Below, piece after piece: positions 8,445 through 17,789 of a stretch of 64,000 nucleotides of DNA. Source of the DNA: Synechococcus sp. CC9902 (GTDB lineage Bacteria > Cyanobacteriota > Cyanobacteriia > PCC-6307 > Cyanobiaceae); contig NC_007513.1 of the NCBI RefSeq assembly GCF_000012505.1, forward strand, positions 992,001 through 1,056,000, written 5' to 3'. Position 1 is the stretch's first letter. Every line of letters begins with the position of its first letter. A model generated the notes under the pieces. That model ran no database searches and was not told the origin of the DNA. It saw nothing but the letters and a program-made list of their open reading frames with translations. Made by a program: the position numbers and the translations under genes.

Positions 8445-8720
8445 ATGATTTTGAAGGATGGGATGGACTCCTTTGATTTATTTGGCAATGTGCATGTACA
8501 AGTGCGCTGCCAGTCCATGTCGTTCACACTTCCTGGTCTTCTTCCGTGGCATTTTCGAATTGTGCTAATCGGTCAGCATGTGGTGTTAGAAGCATTATCT
8601 GAGAGTCAGCATTTCAGTACGATTCTCGAGCCCACTAGCAGCCGTATTCGCCGGGGATATGAATTAATTCAATCACCACAATGTGCATTAATTCATGATT
8701 CTCGGGCTGGATGCCATTAA
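8445..8720 (+). CDS. Hypothetical protein, 91 aa
   Basis: A small ATG-started frame with mixed composition and no membrane segment or motif. Codon use is compatible with coding, but I see no ribosome-binding site. It could be a spurious frame. Confidence 0.35.
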   Translation: MILKDGMDSFDLFGNVHVQVRCQSMSFTLPGLLPWHFRIVLIGQHVVLEALSESQHFSTILEPTSSRIRRGYELIQSPQCALIHDSRAGCH

Positions 8721-8985
8721 AAATCACAGTTGGATTCAATTATTTTTGCTTGGTTGTTCCTTCACACTTTAAAAATTTGACAAACCCAGCCTATGGCTTG
8801 GGCTGCATTGCATCGTTCTGCTACCTCTAGGTGAGGTTATGACCATTCCGCGGCGATGCCCTTGGCACTGCTTTGACCCACTCTGGTTTCTGCCCGACTC
8901 AGCAGTTTCCGACAATTGATGAAGACAGCTTGGTGGCCATTGCATTTGTCTTATCTGTGAGGCGCTCAGGCATTGTGAGGGGACA

Positions 8986-9354
8986 TTGCAGTCTCATCAG
9001 TCGGTGACCAACAAACGTGTGATTAGCAGCGACAGTGGAGCGGGTGGGTTTGGCGCTGCAACCACCAAGCGGTCCAAAGCCTCAAAAGCGAGGCGTAAGC
9101 CGCGTAAATCGAACCATCGGAGGGAGCAGTGCCCGCTGGGTCGCGATCCCGACATTGATGCCATCAAGGCTCGTCAGAGTCTTGGTTTGCCGTTGACAGG
9201 TCGCTTAAGTGTGGCGGTGGTTAAACAAGCTCATAAATCGCTTGCTGTTCAACATCATCCCGATAAAGGCGGTGATCCCGAGATGATGACGCGCTTCAAT
9301 CATGCCCGTGATGTACTGCTTGAGCCCGTTATGGACAGTATCGCTGCTGAATAG
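8986..9354 (+). CDS. J-domain protein with basic N-terminal tail
   Basis: A 122-aa protein. The TTG start is supported by a GAGGGG ribosome-binding site five bases upstream. Residues 1-45 are Lys/Arg/Ser-rich and probably disordered. Residues 55-115 form a compact J domain with the diagnostic HPD tripeptide (QHHPDKGG) and a following helix III/IV. J domains stimulate the ATPase of Hsp70. No substrate-binding or zinc region follows, so it may recruit DnaK to a site chosen by its basic tail. Confidence 0.8.
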   Translation: MQSHQSVTNKRVISSDSGAGGFGAATTKRSKASKARRKPRKSNHRREQCPLGRDPDIDAIKARQSLGLPLTGRLSVAVVKQAHKSLAVQHHPDKGGDPEMMTRFNHARDVLLEPVMDSIAAE

Positions 9355-9364
9355 TCCTCGCTCA

Positions 9365-9484
9365 CTACTTGGGTGACCGACCAAGTACTAACCAACAAAT
9401 CAAAAGGACTCCTCCCAGGCTCATGACCGTATAGATCCAGTCGGCATAGGGGGTCCAAAATATTCCAGGGTATAAATGATTCAC
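9365..9484 (-). CDS. Membrane micro-protein, 39 aa, overlapping its upstream partner
   Basis: A GTG start overlaps the stop of the 29-aa frame before it (GTGA). The product has an aromatic N-terminal part (PGIFWTPYADW) and one membrane helix with a short basic end. It would be translated by coupling. No known photosystem, cytochrome b6f or NDH small subunit matches by eye. The tight overlap and helix character argue for a real two-gene unit. Confidence 0.5.
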   Translation of the reverse strand: MNHLYPGIFWTPYADWIYTVMSLGGVLLICWLVLGRSPK

Positions 9485-9570
9485 CGATCCCAAACCAATA
9501 TGAGGACTGCCAACAGAGCACCAAATACCAAAAATGGTGTTGCGATGGTCAAAATCGATTGAGTGTCCAT
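9481..9570 (-). CDS. Membrane micro-protein, 29 aa
   Basis: An ATG-started leftward frame of 29 codons with a single hydrophobic helix (about residues 6-26) and a WDR end. It is the upstream member of an overlapping pair with the 39-aa frame. The size resembles single-pass subunits of photosynthetic complexes, but the sequence does not match PsbM, PsbN, PsaM, PetG or PetL as I know them. Confidence 0.5.
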   Translation of the reverse strand: MDTQSILTIATPFLVFGALLAVLILVWDR

Positions 9571-9763
9571 CGACGATATACGGTTATGAAAATTTTCTTC
9601 GAAATCACCCTCCGTTGTCAATTATTTGATATCGATTGATATATAATAGGCTTTAATCCAGGCCTTATATAGTCTGTTAGAGTTGTAAGTTGTCTTATTT
9701 CTATTGTCCTAGAGAGTTTGTCGCTCAGAATGGAATTTGTACTGTGCCTGTTTGATTGCTCTG

Positions 9764-10021
9764 TTACCGCAGAATATTTGCTTTGAAAAAACCAAAACCT
9801 AGGCCAAACGAATTTTTTTTGTCACGATGAAGTGTGATCGAGATGTCAAAATCTAGTAATCCGAATTCATGGATCTCATTGCTTGTAATGCCATGGGAGT
9901 TCTCGTTTTCAAACTGTTCAATAATCTTTTCTTTGTTTGTCTCAAGATTCCCTACAATCTGCTTTAATACATAATCTCGCCAGGCATTGATCGATTCTTG
10001 ACTAATTGATTCAGTGTTCAT
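9764..10021 (-). CDS. Hypothetical protein, 85 aa
   Basis: A soluble acidic protein with helical N-terminal half (Glu/Asn/Ile-rich) and a Gly/Phe-rich C-terminus. ATG start and clean frame, AT-rich codon use. No family recognised; it looks like one more orphan of the accessory stretch. Confidence 0.5.
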   Translation of the reverse strand: MNTESISQESINAWRDYVLKQIVGNLETNKEKIIEQFENENSHGITSNEIHEFGLLDFDISITLHRDKKNSFGLGFGFFKANILR

Positions 10022-10330
10022 GCTTGAGGCTAGAGTTTAAGATTTAGAGGGAAATATTATAGCTTAAGTTTACGTATGGGAGATAATATTGATAATAGCC
10101 TCGATGAACGATGACTGCCGGTGATCTCCTCTATATATAGAGATTGCGGCTTGGTTGACGGTTTCGTTGATAATAAATAGATCTTTGATACTAGTTTGAT
10201 ATTGGTTTTTGTAAGTGTGCGAAAGATGATGCCCGTGTTGTGGGCGGGCATGATTTGTGAGTGTTGTTCCATCGAATTGTGTCCAGATGTGACCGTCGAT
10301 GGATAGCTCACGATCCGGCGCAGTCTGTTC
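10022..10330. other. AT-rich spacer with small inverted repeats
   Basis: This gap of about 310 bases contains a 14-bp palindrome CTCTATATATAGAG at 10,129-10,142 and a hairpin ATGCCCG/CGGGCAT at 10,229-10,251. An 84-codon leftward frame at 10,057-10,311 looks unlike protein and is not called. Promoters or a terminator may lie here. Confidence 0.45.
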
Positions 10331-10870
10331 CTAGATCAGCCAGTAGCCGGTCCAGTCTGGTGTCTCGGATACTGAGACCTCTGTTGTGCTGGGTGTTAAT
10401 TGGATATGCCAGCGCCCATTGCCATTTATCGGTAAGAGATCATCAATAAGCGGATTTCCATTGATTTTGTGGAGATCGTCCTTGTGGATTTGAGTCATGC
10501 CCTTAAGCCAGCGTTTCTTGGCTGTGGCCTTTGCTGATTGAGCTGTTGATGCAACAACAATGCCAAATTCATGTTGCTCGGCCATGGATTGGCTTGAATA
10601 TCCTCCAAGATTCACAAACCATAGGCGATATTCATCAGTAGGTTCATTCACGGTTGGTGAATGAACCACAGCTACGGACATTCCATCTACATGCAGAATT
10701 TTCCGGTAGCTATCAATATGGAGCCCTTTTTTGTCACCAAACCATTCACTCTTCAGTGTCTTAATTGTATCCTGAATTGATTCCCCCACCACCCACCTGA
10801 CGTCATGGAGTTCGATATTGCAGCCCTTCATTCTCCCCCCCAACACCACAAGATATAAATGGACGGCCAT
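10331..10870 (-). CDS. DUF1543 domain protein
   Basis: A 179-aa soluble protein. The N-terminus YLVVLGGRMKGCNIELHD, followed by EWFGDKKGLHIDS, is the characteristic DUF1543 signature; family members typically contain one or two such units. The function of the family is unknown. It starts at ATG 10,870 and reads leftward, with about 75 bases separating it from the end of the helicase gene upstream, so it may be the tail of the repair operon or independent. Confidence 0.8.
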   Translation of the reverse strand: MAVHLYLVVLGGRMKGCNIELHDVRWVVGESIQDTIKTLKSEWFGDKKGLHIDSYRKILHVDGMSVAVVHSPTVNEPTDEYRLWFVNLGGYSSQSMAEQHEFGIVVASTAQSAKATAKKRWLKGMTQIHKDDLHKINGNPLIDDLLPINGNGRWHIQLTPSTTEVSVSETPDWTGYWLI

Positions 10871-10946
10871 GGAGGAAGATTAAAAGACTTTGATCCTTGG
10901 TTACACTATCTGATAATCTGAGTCACTAACGTTATGAGTTTTTCTC

Positions 10947-13421
10947 TTAAGATTCTTTGTGCAGAGCATCCTTTTGCATGCGCATGATTCGTTCGAGCAC
11001 AGTCTCGTTTGACATGCGTGAATTGAGGCGCTCGACCAACAATGGAAAGGCTAGTGGTCCAGGGCGTGGTGTTTGGACATGCAGCCATTCTTGTTCAGCG
11101 GCCCGAGTAAGTGCATGTTCCAATCTGCTGAGCTCTAGTTGATCGTGCATCACTTCTTGATAAGCCTGTTGAAGTAATCGATTGCTTGGTTCATGTCTAT
11201 TAAATACATCAAATAAAAGAGACGCACTAATTTGAAGTTGGCCGGTGCTTTTGGTTGATCCTGGAAAGCCACGATTCATTAGACCTGCGATTTGTGCAAT
11301 GGCCCGAAAACGTCGTCGTTGCAGTTCTGAAAGGTTGAGTGCATTCTGTAAATCATTCTCGAGATTTTCTTTATTAAGTAGGAGCTCGGAATATTCTTCA
11401 ACAATCTCTGCCATTGGGTAGCTCCTTGGTGCTAATAATTCAAATCCATAATCATTAACAGATACTGTAATTGTGCCGCGATTCAGCTTTGTGAGTCTTG
11501 ATGCCCACAGAAATCCGATTCCCTCGTGAACAAATCGACCTTCAAATGGATATGCGAATAGATGGCTCCCCTCGCGTGTTTGACAGGTTTCGATTAACAG
11601 CTGATTCGTTTTTGGTAGAACAGATAAATCCTGCTGTCGATCAAATAATGGTTTTAATGCTTTTAATTCCGGTGTGTCTAGATCTTCTCGTCTGGCTCGA
11701 TCTATTTCTTGTCGTAGGTGATGTGTCAGCAGGTCGGATAGTGCCATTTGACCTCCTGCCCATGCTGGTACTGTACGACTTTTTTTCGTGCTGACTTTGA
11801 CGTAGGCTGTCATCTCTCTGAGTCGAATAAACTCGAGTTGTCGTCCCGAAAAAAAGAACACATCTTTGGGTTTTAGCTGGCTAATAAATGTTTCTTCAAC
11901 ATGGCCTAATACAGCTCCTCGAATGAATCGGACTGTGATCGATGGTGCTGCTGTAATCGTACCAATATTGAATCGATGCAGTCTGGCGATCATTTTTTCG
12001 CGGATATGATATTTCTTGCTTTCCTTATTCCATTCAAGCTTTTTGTATCTCGGGTATGCACCTAGGCATTCACCACCCTCTTTGAGAAATATGAGACACC
12101 AATCCCAGTCTTCCTGGCTCAGATGTTCATAGCATGCACTCGTTTTTACTGCTTTTAGGGTTTGTTCTGCGTTGAACCCTGGCCCACAAGCAAGGCTTGT
12201 AAGGTGTTGGAGTAATACATCAAGTGGAGCATTTGGTGGTTTTCGCTGCTCGACTAATCCTTCTTCTAAGCCTCGTCGAACTGCGCTTAGTTCTAGAAGC
12301 TCCAGTGCATTGGTTGGCATAAATAATACTTTAGAGGTCCCTCCTGGGATATGGGATGATCGACCTGCTCGCTGTAAAAGACGAGCTAAATTCTTTGGAC
12401 TACCAATTTGTACAACCTGTTCTACTGGCTGAAAATCCACACCTAAATCTAGAGAACTGGTGCACACCACCCAACGAATATCTCCTGCTTTTACAGCTGA
12501 TTCAATGGATTCTCGTTCTCCACGATCGATTGCACTGTGATGTAAAGCGAGTGCCCCTTCCATTTCAGGACAGGCGAAACGAAGACATTGATGCCAACGT
12601 TCTGATTGATTTCTTGTGTTAGTGAACAGCAGTGTGCTGATGTTCGGATTGAGAACAGCTACAAGCTCTTCATACATTCGTAGGCCGAGGTGACCCGCCC
12701 AAGGGAAGCCATCAATCTTTTCTGGAAATATGCTGTGGATATAAGTGGTCCTTGCCGGTGCGCCCCCAACCATTATGGGTTTGCCCTTCGTGCCCAGTGC
12801 GTGCAGTGCGGCCTGGTTCAAATTTCCAATCGTGGCACTGATCGCCCAGGTTTGTAGGCCTGGACGTTGTTGGCGAAGCCATGAAAGGCATAGCTCTGTT
12901 TGGCTACCACGCTTACTTCCCATCAATTCATGCCATTCATCCAAGATCACGGTGTCGAGGTTATTGAACAGCTCCTCTGCCTTCGGATTACTGAGCAATA
13001 GAGTTAGTGATTCTGGAGTGGTAACTAATATTTCCGGTGGTGATTTAAGTTGTTTCGTGCGTTCACTACTTTTGCTGTCTCCGTTACGGATGCCGACGCG
13101 CAATGGCCAATTCATCACTTCTATTGGATCTCGTATTGCTAGGGCTAGATCCCGACTCAGCGCTCGAAGTGGGGTGAGATATAGCAATCGTATCCCTTTA
13201 CGATCTGCGGTATCTGTCAGCATTCGGGCGATGGGGCCCATCACTGCTGCATAGGTTTTTCCAGACCCTGTTGGTACTTGGATAAGGCCACTTTTGCCTT
13301 CTAAATATGCTTCCCAAGTTTTTCTCTGAAATGGAAGTGGCGTCCATCCCTGATGATAAAACCATTTATGAATTGGTTGTAGTTGATCGGTTGAATCCAC
13401 TTCATGCGAACGTCCTGGCAT
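10947..13421 (-). CDS. Ligase-associated DEXH-box DNA helicase (Lhr-like)
   Basis: An 824-aa superfamily-2 helicase. Walker A TGSGKT is at residues 51-56, a DEWH box lies near 160, and a SAT motif (AISATIG) follows. The second RecA domain has the QRAGRSSH motif VI, and the C-terminal half carries the Lhr-type winged-helix and beta-barrel region. This family unwinds DNA 3' to 5' and is encoded with an ATP-dependent ligase and an MBL-fold exonuclease in a predicted repair pathway. It starts two bases after the ligase stop, so the two are co-transcribed. Confidence 0.92.
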   Translation of the reverse strand: MPGRSHEVDSTDQLQPIHKWFYHQGWTPLPFQRKTWEAYLEGKSGLIQVPTGSGKTYAAVMGPIARMLTDTADRKGIRLLYLTPLRALSRDLALAIRDPIEVMNWPLRVGIRNGDSKSSERTKQLKSPPEILVTTPESLTLLLSNPKAEELFNNLDTVILDEWHELMGSKRGSQTELCLSWLRQQRPGLQTWAISATIGNLNQAALHALGTKGKPIMVGGAPARTTYIHSIFPEKIDGFPWAGHLGLRMYEELVAVLNPNISTLLFTNTRNQSERWHQCLRFACPEMEGALALHHSAIDRGERESIESAVKAGDIRWVVCTSSLDLGVDFQPVEQVVQIGSPKNLARLLQRAGRSSHIPGGTSKVLFMPTNALELLELSAVRRGLEEGLVEQRKPPNAPLDVLLQHLTSLACGPGFNAEQTLKAVKTSACYEHLSQEDWDWCLIFLKEGGECLGAYPRYKKLEWNKESKKYHIREKMIARLHRFNIGTITAAPSITVRFIRGAVLGHVEETFISQLKPKDVFFFSGRQLEFIRLREMTAYVKVSTKKSRTVPAWAGGQMALSDLLTHHLRQEIDRARREDLDTPELKALKPLFDRQQDLSVLPKTNQLLIETCQTREGSHLFAYPFEGRFVHEGIGFLWASRLTKLNRGTITVSVNDYGFELLAPRSYPMAEIVEEYSELLLNKENLENDLQNALNLSELQRRRFRAIAQIAGLMNRGFPGSTKSTGQLQISASLLFDVFNRHEPSNRLLQQAYQEVMHDQLELSRLEHALTRAAEQEWLHVQTPRPGPLAFPLLVERLNSRMSNETVLERIMRMQKDALHKES

Positions 13422-13423
13422 TG

Positions 13424-15088
13424 TTAAGCCTCTCTCTGGTCGTTCATCAACTGTTTTGCATCGCTTAAGCAGTTTCCTTCTTGGGCAGTCTTATCCTTTC
13501 GCCAGCGCAAAATTCTCGGAAATCGTACGGCTACTCCAGCTTTGTGCCGTTTTGATGGGTGAATTCCTTCAAACCCCAGTTCAAAGACTTGCTCGGGCCG
13601 AACAGATCGCGTCGGGCCAAATCGTTGCAGTGTGTTCTTTCTGATCCAACGATCGAGCTCAAGGATTTCCGCGTTGTCAAGTCCGGAGTAAGCCTTTGCG
13701 AAGGTGACTAGTTCAGGTGTTTCTGAATTGTTCCAAAGGCCAAATGTGTAGTCGGTAAATAAATTCGCGCGCCGACCACGTCCTGCCTGCGCGTAGAGAA
13801 GAACGGCATCTAGGTTCATGGGATCAAGCTTGTATTTCCACCAGCTACCGCGTTTTCGACCAGCCAAATATGGGGATGTGCGTTGCTTGAGCATCAATCC
13901 CTCAGCATGTTTTTTTCTTGCTTCCTGTCGTTGCCGATCGAGCTCGTCCCATGTTTTTAGTGGCCAGTGCTGGCTTTGTTGTAATCGCCAGTGCTCTGGA
14001 TGTTTCAGCGTCCTGATCACTTCAAGTAGCTTTTGCTGCCGTTGTGAAATTGGCTCTTGTCGGATGTCTTGTCCTTTGTGCTCTAACAGGTCGTAAGCGA
14101 TAAAACGCACTGGGCATTCCCGTTTCAAAATGTTGCCCACCTGTTTTCGACCCAGGCGGCGTTGTAATTGGTCGAAACCTAGTGGTATTGAATCCTCTTC
14201 CTTCCAACAGATCACTTCTCCATCGAGAACGGTGCCATCCGGTAGAGCCTCCCCAATCGAGATAAGTTCCGGAAAACTATCGTTCACGAGTTCCTCTCCC
14301 CGACTCCACAGAAATGTGCCATGTCCTCGGTGAATTAATTGCCCACGAATGCCATCCCATTTCCATTCGACAAGCCAGTCATCAGGCTTGCTGTCTTGAA
14401 GTCGATGGAGATCGATGGGGCTAGCCAGAAAGAAAGGATACGGAGTGCCTTTCGATCGTTGTTCATCGTCGTTAGCAGGAAGGATGAGTTGTTGAAAATT
14501 GTCAGCCGTTGGCTCAAAGCCGCCCATTAACCGTTGGACAACCAGTTCGATGTCGAGATCAAAGGCCTCAGCAATTGCTCGACTGATCAACCCCGTTGAT
14601 ACACCGACCCGAAATCCTCCCGTGATCAGTTTATTAACCACAAAGTGTTGGTCGTTTGGCACTCTCTGCCATAGATCGAGAACAGCGTTTGCTTCGTTGT
14701 CGTCTTTGAAACCGCTAATCGTTGGAAGAAGGGTGTCCATCCACCAGTGCAGCGGTTGATCGACTGGAAGTGTCGGGAGATTTGATTCCACAAGGCCGAT
14801 TTTGGTGCTCACGGCTGGCCAAAGCAGGGTGATTGTTTCGGCTGAATCGCCAACTTGACCGTGACACTCGGCAACTAGCCACTCTGGAATGCCACCCCGT
14901 TGCTCAAGGATCGTGCGAAGCCTTCGGCCAGTGATGAGCCGGCGTCTTCGTTTCCCCAACAGAAGAACAAGAGCCCAGGCGGCATCGGCTGCTGGTACAG
15001 AACGGAAATGTTCAACAAGCAAACCAACTTTGGCCCGTGTTCCTGTGACTTGGTCGAGCTGTTGGAATAGGGCCTGAAAGGCCTGCAT
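13424..15088 (-). CDS. ATP-dependent DNA ligase of the ligase-associated repair module
   Basis: A 554-aa ligase. The nucleotidyl-transfer motif KWDG puts the adenylated lysine at residue 243, and motif III/IV-like stretches (FIAYDLLE, EGLMLK) and motif V (WWKYK) follow. An N-terminal ligase domain occupies about residues 1-200. It seals nicks using ATP, in addition to the essential NAD-dependent LigA. It belongs to the group called cisplatin-damage-response ligases. It is followed after two bases by the helicase; the exonuclease gene lies upstream on the same strand but separated by an opposing small gene. Confidence 0.93.
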   Translation of the reverse strand: MQAFQALFQQLDQVTGTRAKVGLLVEHFRSVPAADAAWALVLLLGKRRRRLITGRRLRTILEQRGGIPEWLVAECHGQVGDSAETITLLWPAVSTKIGLVESNLPTLPVDQPLHWWMDTLLPTISGFKDDNEANAVLDLWQRVPNDQHFVVNKLITGGFRVGVSTGLISRAIAEAFDLDIELVVQRLMGGFEPTADNFQQLILPANDDEQRSKGTPYPFFLASPIDLHRLQDSKPDDWLVEWKWDGIRGQLIHRGHGTFLWSRGEELVNDSFPELISIGEALPDGTVLDGEVICWKEEDSIPLGFDQLQRRLGRKQVGNILKRECPVRFIAYDLLEHKGQDIRQEPISQRQQKLLEVIRTLKHPEHWRLQQSQHWPLKTWDELDRQRQEARKKHAEGLMLKQRTSPYLAGRKRGSWWKYKLDPMNLDAVLLYAQAGRGRRANLFTDYTFGLWNNSETPELVTFAKAYSGLDNAEILELDRWIRKNTLQRFGPTRSVRPEQVFELGFEGIHPSKRHKAGVAVRFPRILRWRKDKTAQEGNCLSDAKQLMNDQREA

Positions 15089-15224
15089 GGGCTGTACAGC
15101 GCTTTCAATATCTTGTCGACCGACGCCGACTTCCGTGGGGATTCTGATCGAGACGTTTTGTGATCAACCAGTGCTGATTGCCAAGGTCTGTGTTCATCTA
15201 GTGATCACATATCTCGGTGGATAA

Positions 15225-15491
15225 ATGGCACTTCTTTGGGAGAACCTGGCCCAGCAACTCTCAAGCGTTCGTGCATCAATGCCGATAGCTTCTCCTGACC
15301 TGACGATTGGAACTCAAGGCTCTGGCGATGATCCAAGCAACCGCCGTCGGCGTCTTGAAGCAGCACTCAAAGCAATTCAAGACAGCGGCAACACGATGAT
15401 GATTGAATCGCTGAAGGCTGCGATTGAAGGCCGAGAAGCCAATTTGAACTTCCCCCCTCTGCCAACAGGAATTGGTCAGGGCGGCAACTGA
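15225..15491 (+). CDS. Hypothetical protein, 88 aa, between ligase and exonuclease genes
   Basis: A small soluble protein. The central region RRRRLEAALKAIQDSGN is a basic/amphipathic helix and the C-terminus is Pro/Gly-rich. It reads opposite to the ligase and exonuclease genes on either side and ends 12 bases from the exonuclease stop. I recognise no family. Its placement inside the repair cluster is suggestive but proves nothing about a shared role. Confidence 0.65.
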   Translation: MALLWENLAQQLSSVRASMPIASPDLTIGTQGSGDDPSNRRRRLEAALKAIQDSGNTMMIESLKAAIEGREANLNFPPLPTGIGQGGN

Positions 15492-15502
15492 ATCCAGAAG
15501 TC

Positions 15503-16489
15503 TCAGTCTTGTTCACCTTCAAACAATGTCTCGAGCGGTTCGGCAGCAATCCCTTCGCATTCACGTAGGTATCTGGCGAGTACGTCACTTTGTCCATGGG
15601 TGACGTACACCTGTTTGGCTCCTGACTCCCGGACGGTTTGAATCAGACCTGGCCAGTCGGCGTGATCGCTGAGCACAAACCCCCGTTCATATCCACGTCG
15701 TTGCCGCGCGCCCCGCACAGTCATCCATCCTGAAGCAAAACCAGTTTGCGGTGCCTTGAAACGACGCATCCAACTGGAACGATGTGCAGATGGGGGGGCT
15801 AGAACCAATCGGCCATTCAGAGAATCTTTGCGTGGGTAGTCACTGACGGGCCGGCTCGGCGTCATCGGAACTTGAGCCTCGCGATAGTGCCGAGTGATGG
15901 TTTCCACCGCACCATGCAAAAGCACCTCTTCTTCGACACCGATTGCTTTTAATTCAGCCAGTAGACGTTGTGCTTTCCCAAAGGCGTAACAGAACAACAA
16001 TGTGGGCCGGCTCCGATCAGCCTGCCACCAATCTCGAATTGATTTTGCGACTTCGGCTCCGCTGCTCCAGCGATAAATGGGCAACCCAAATGTGGCTTCT
16101 GTAATCAACACATCACAGGCGACGGTCTCAAACGGAGCGCAGCTGGGATCGTGGTCGCGCTTGTAGTCGCCACTCACGACCCAGACATTTCCATCCGACT
16201 CCAGTCGGATCTGCGCTGACCCAAGCACATGCCCTGCACTGTGGAAGGACACCTTGCATTGACCGAGCCAAAACTCTTTCCCGTAACGAACCGCGTGCAG
16301 ATTGATGCTCTGGCCAAGACGCTGCCGCAAGACCGCTTCGCTTGAGTCAACAGCCCAATATTCGCCACATCCTGGTCTGGCATGGTCGGCATGGGCATGG
16401 GTAATCAAGGCTCTCGGAACCGGCCTCCATGGATCCACCCAGGCATCAGCAGCCCGGCAGTACAGGCCTGATTCGGTGCGTTCTATCAA
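15503..16489 (-). CDS. Ligase-associated MBL-fold DNA exonuclease
   Basis: A 328-aa metallo-beta-lactamase-fold nuclease of the Artemis/SNM1/CPSF type. The zinc motif HAHADHA is at residues 31-37, SGDYKRDHD provides another ligand, and late motifs SDHADW and VTHGQ complete the site. These proteins are predicted DNA exonucleases acting with the ligase and Lhr-like helicase. ATG start at 16,489. All three partners are on the minus strand. The usual fourth partner, PdeM phosphoesterase, is not adjacent. Confidence 0.9.
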   Translation of the reverse strand: MIERTESGLYCRAADAWVDPWRPVPRALITHAHADHARPGCGEYWAVDSSEAVLRQRLGQSINLHAVRYGKEFWLGQCKVSFHSAGHVLGSAQIRLESDGNVWVVSGDYKRDHDPSCAPFETVACDVLITEATFGLPIYRWSSGAEVAKSIRDWWQADRSRPTLLFCYAFGKAQRLLAELKAIGVEEEVLLHGAVETITRHYREAQVPMTPSRPVSDYPRKDSLNGRLVLAPPSAHRSSWMRRFKAPQTGFASGWMTVRGARQRRGYERGFVLSDHADWPGLIQTVRESGAKQVYVTHGQSDVLARYLRECEGIAAEPLETLFEGEQD

Positions 16490-16558
16490 GCCCAGTCCTC
16501 ATCGCTGCATGGATTCTGCAAGTCACTAACGTGAAGCTGCGCATTTGATGTACGCCCA

Positions 16559-16792
16559 ATGAAGCTTTTACTTGCTGCCCTGTCCGTTTGCGCTCTAAGC
16601 GTCCCCACTTCCGTTCTCGCCCAGAAAAAAATTCCTAAGGCAGCTGGGCATAACCAGTGCCCGATGGGGTATGTAAACACTTTAGGTACAACCTGTGTAT
16701 CTCCGATTAACTACGAGATGCAGCCCACCAATGGTGAAGCTTGTGAATCAGGTTGGATGAATGTTGGCGCTGGTTATTGCCGTAAAAAATGA
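16559..16792 (+). CDS. Small secreted Cys-containing protein, 77 aa
   Basis: A signal peptide with a LLLAALSVCALSV core and a likely cleavage site after VLA precedes a mature part of about 56 residues. The mature part has four Cys (in CPMGY, TTCV, EACES, GYCRKK), which could form two disulfides in the periplasm. No family name recognised; small Cys-rich secreted proteins of this pattern occur in marine cyanobacteria. Confidence 0.7.
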   Translation: MKLLLAALSVCALSVPTSVLAQKKIPKAAGHNQCPMGYVNTLGTTCVSPINYEMQPTNGEACESGWMNVGAGYCRKK

Positions 16793-16802
16793 TTAAATCG
16801 CT

Positions 16803-17735
16803 TTAGCGACTCATCTCCAGCATTTTTTTCATTGGAAGGAGAGCCTTCATTCTTAGGTTCTCCTCCATTTCAATGGCTGGTTCCAATGTGCTCAAACAGT
16901 CGTGTAGTTTTTGAAGTGTATTAAGGCGCATGTACGGGCAGGCATTGCAGCTGCATCCATCCAGGCCTGGTACTTCTAAAAGTGTCTTGTGTGGAACGCG
17001 TTGTTGCATCTGGTGAATGATGCCTGGCTCAGTTAAAACAATGAATGTTTGGGTAGCACTGATTTCGGTGTAATTCAGCAACTTGCTTGTTGAACCGATG
17101 AAGTTAGCGAGATCAAGGAGATTCTCCTGACACTCTGGGTGAGCAATCACTTCAGCGGTGGGATGTTCGAGTTTTAGTTGAAGTACTGCTTCTTCGCTAA
17201 ACGTTTCATGAACAATGCAACGACCAGGCCAGAGGGTGAGATCACGACCACTTTGGCGTTGTACCCACCGCCCTAAGTTTTGATCAGGAGCAAAAAGGAT
17301 GGGTTGATCTTCAGGCAATTGCTTGACCAGATCTACGGCATTACTGCTCGTGCAAATCAGATCGCTTTGCGCTTTTACTGCGGCGGTGCAATTGATGTAG
17401 CTCACGACAAAATGATCCGGATGTTGCTGACGAAATGCAGCGAAAGCGTCTGCTGGACAGTCATCAGCTAATGAGCAACCTGCATCAAGATCAGGAATAA
17501 CAACTGTCTTCTCTGGGCTGAGAATTTTTGCTGTCTCCGCCATGAAGTGCACACCACAGAACACGATCACGTCTGCAGAGGTGTTGGCGGCTTTTCTTGA
17601 TAACTCCAAGGAGTCGCCGATGAAATCGGCAATATCTTGGATGTCTGGGGACTGGTAATAGTGCGCAAGCACCACAGCATTCCGCTGTTGTTTGAGCAGC
17701 TCGATCGCCGCGACCAGGGCGTTGTCAACGCTCAT
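16803..17735 (-). CDS. nadA: Quinolinate synthase A
   Basis: A 310-aa enzyme that condenses iminoaspartate with dihydroxyacetone phosphate to quinolinate in de novo NAD synthesis. It uses an oxygen-sensitive 4Fe-4S cluster. Conserved elements include [20 protein letters not shown] near the start, [19 protein letters not shown] and the C-terminal [10 protein letters not shown]. These hold the three cluster cysteines. ATG start at 17,735. The gene stands alone, divergent from the phosphoesterase gene at 17,790. Confidence 0.97.
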   Translation of the reverse strand: MSVDNALVAAIELLKQQRNAVVLAHYYQSPDIQDIADFIGDSLELSRKAANTSADVIVFCGVHFMAETAKILSPEKTVVIPDLDAGCSLADDCPADAFAAFRQQHPDHFVVSYINCTAAVKAQSDLICTSSNAVDLVKQLPEDQPILFAPDQNLGRWVQRQSGRDLTLWPGRCIVHETFSEEAVLQLKLEHPTAEVIAHPECQENLLDLANFIGSTSKLLNYTEISATQTFIVLTEPGIIHQMQQRVPHKTLLEVPGLDGCSCNACPYMRLNTLQKLHDCLSTLEPAIEMEENLRMKALLPMKKMLEMSR

Positions 17736-17789
17736 TGGGACCCGGACGCGTCAGGATGGACCCCAGCCTAGGCAAGAGCTCTGAAAGAT

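Noticed and set aside
10057-10311. 84-codon leftward frame
   Set aside because: Composition is unlike protein, no ribosome-binding site and no family resemblance.
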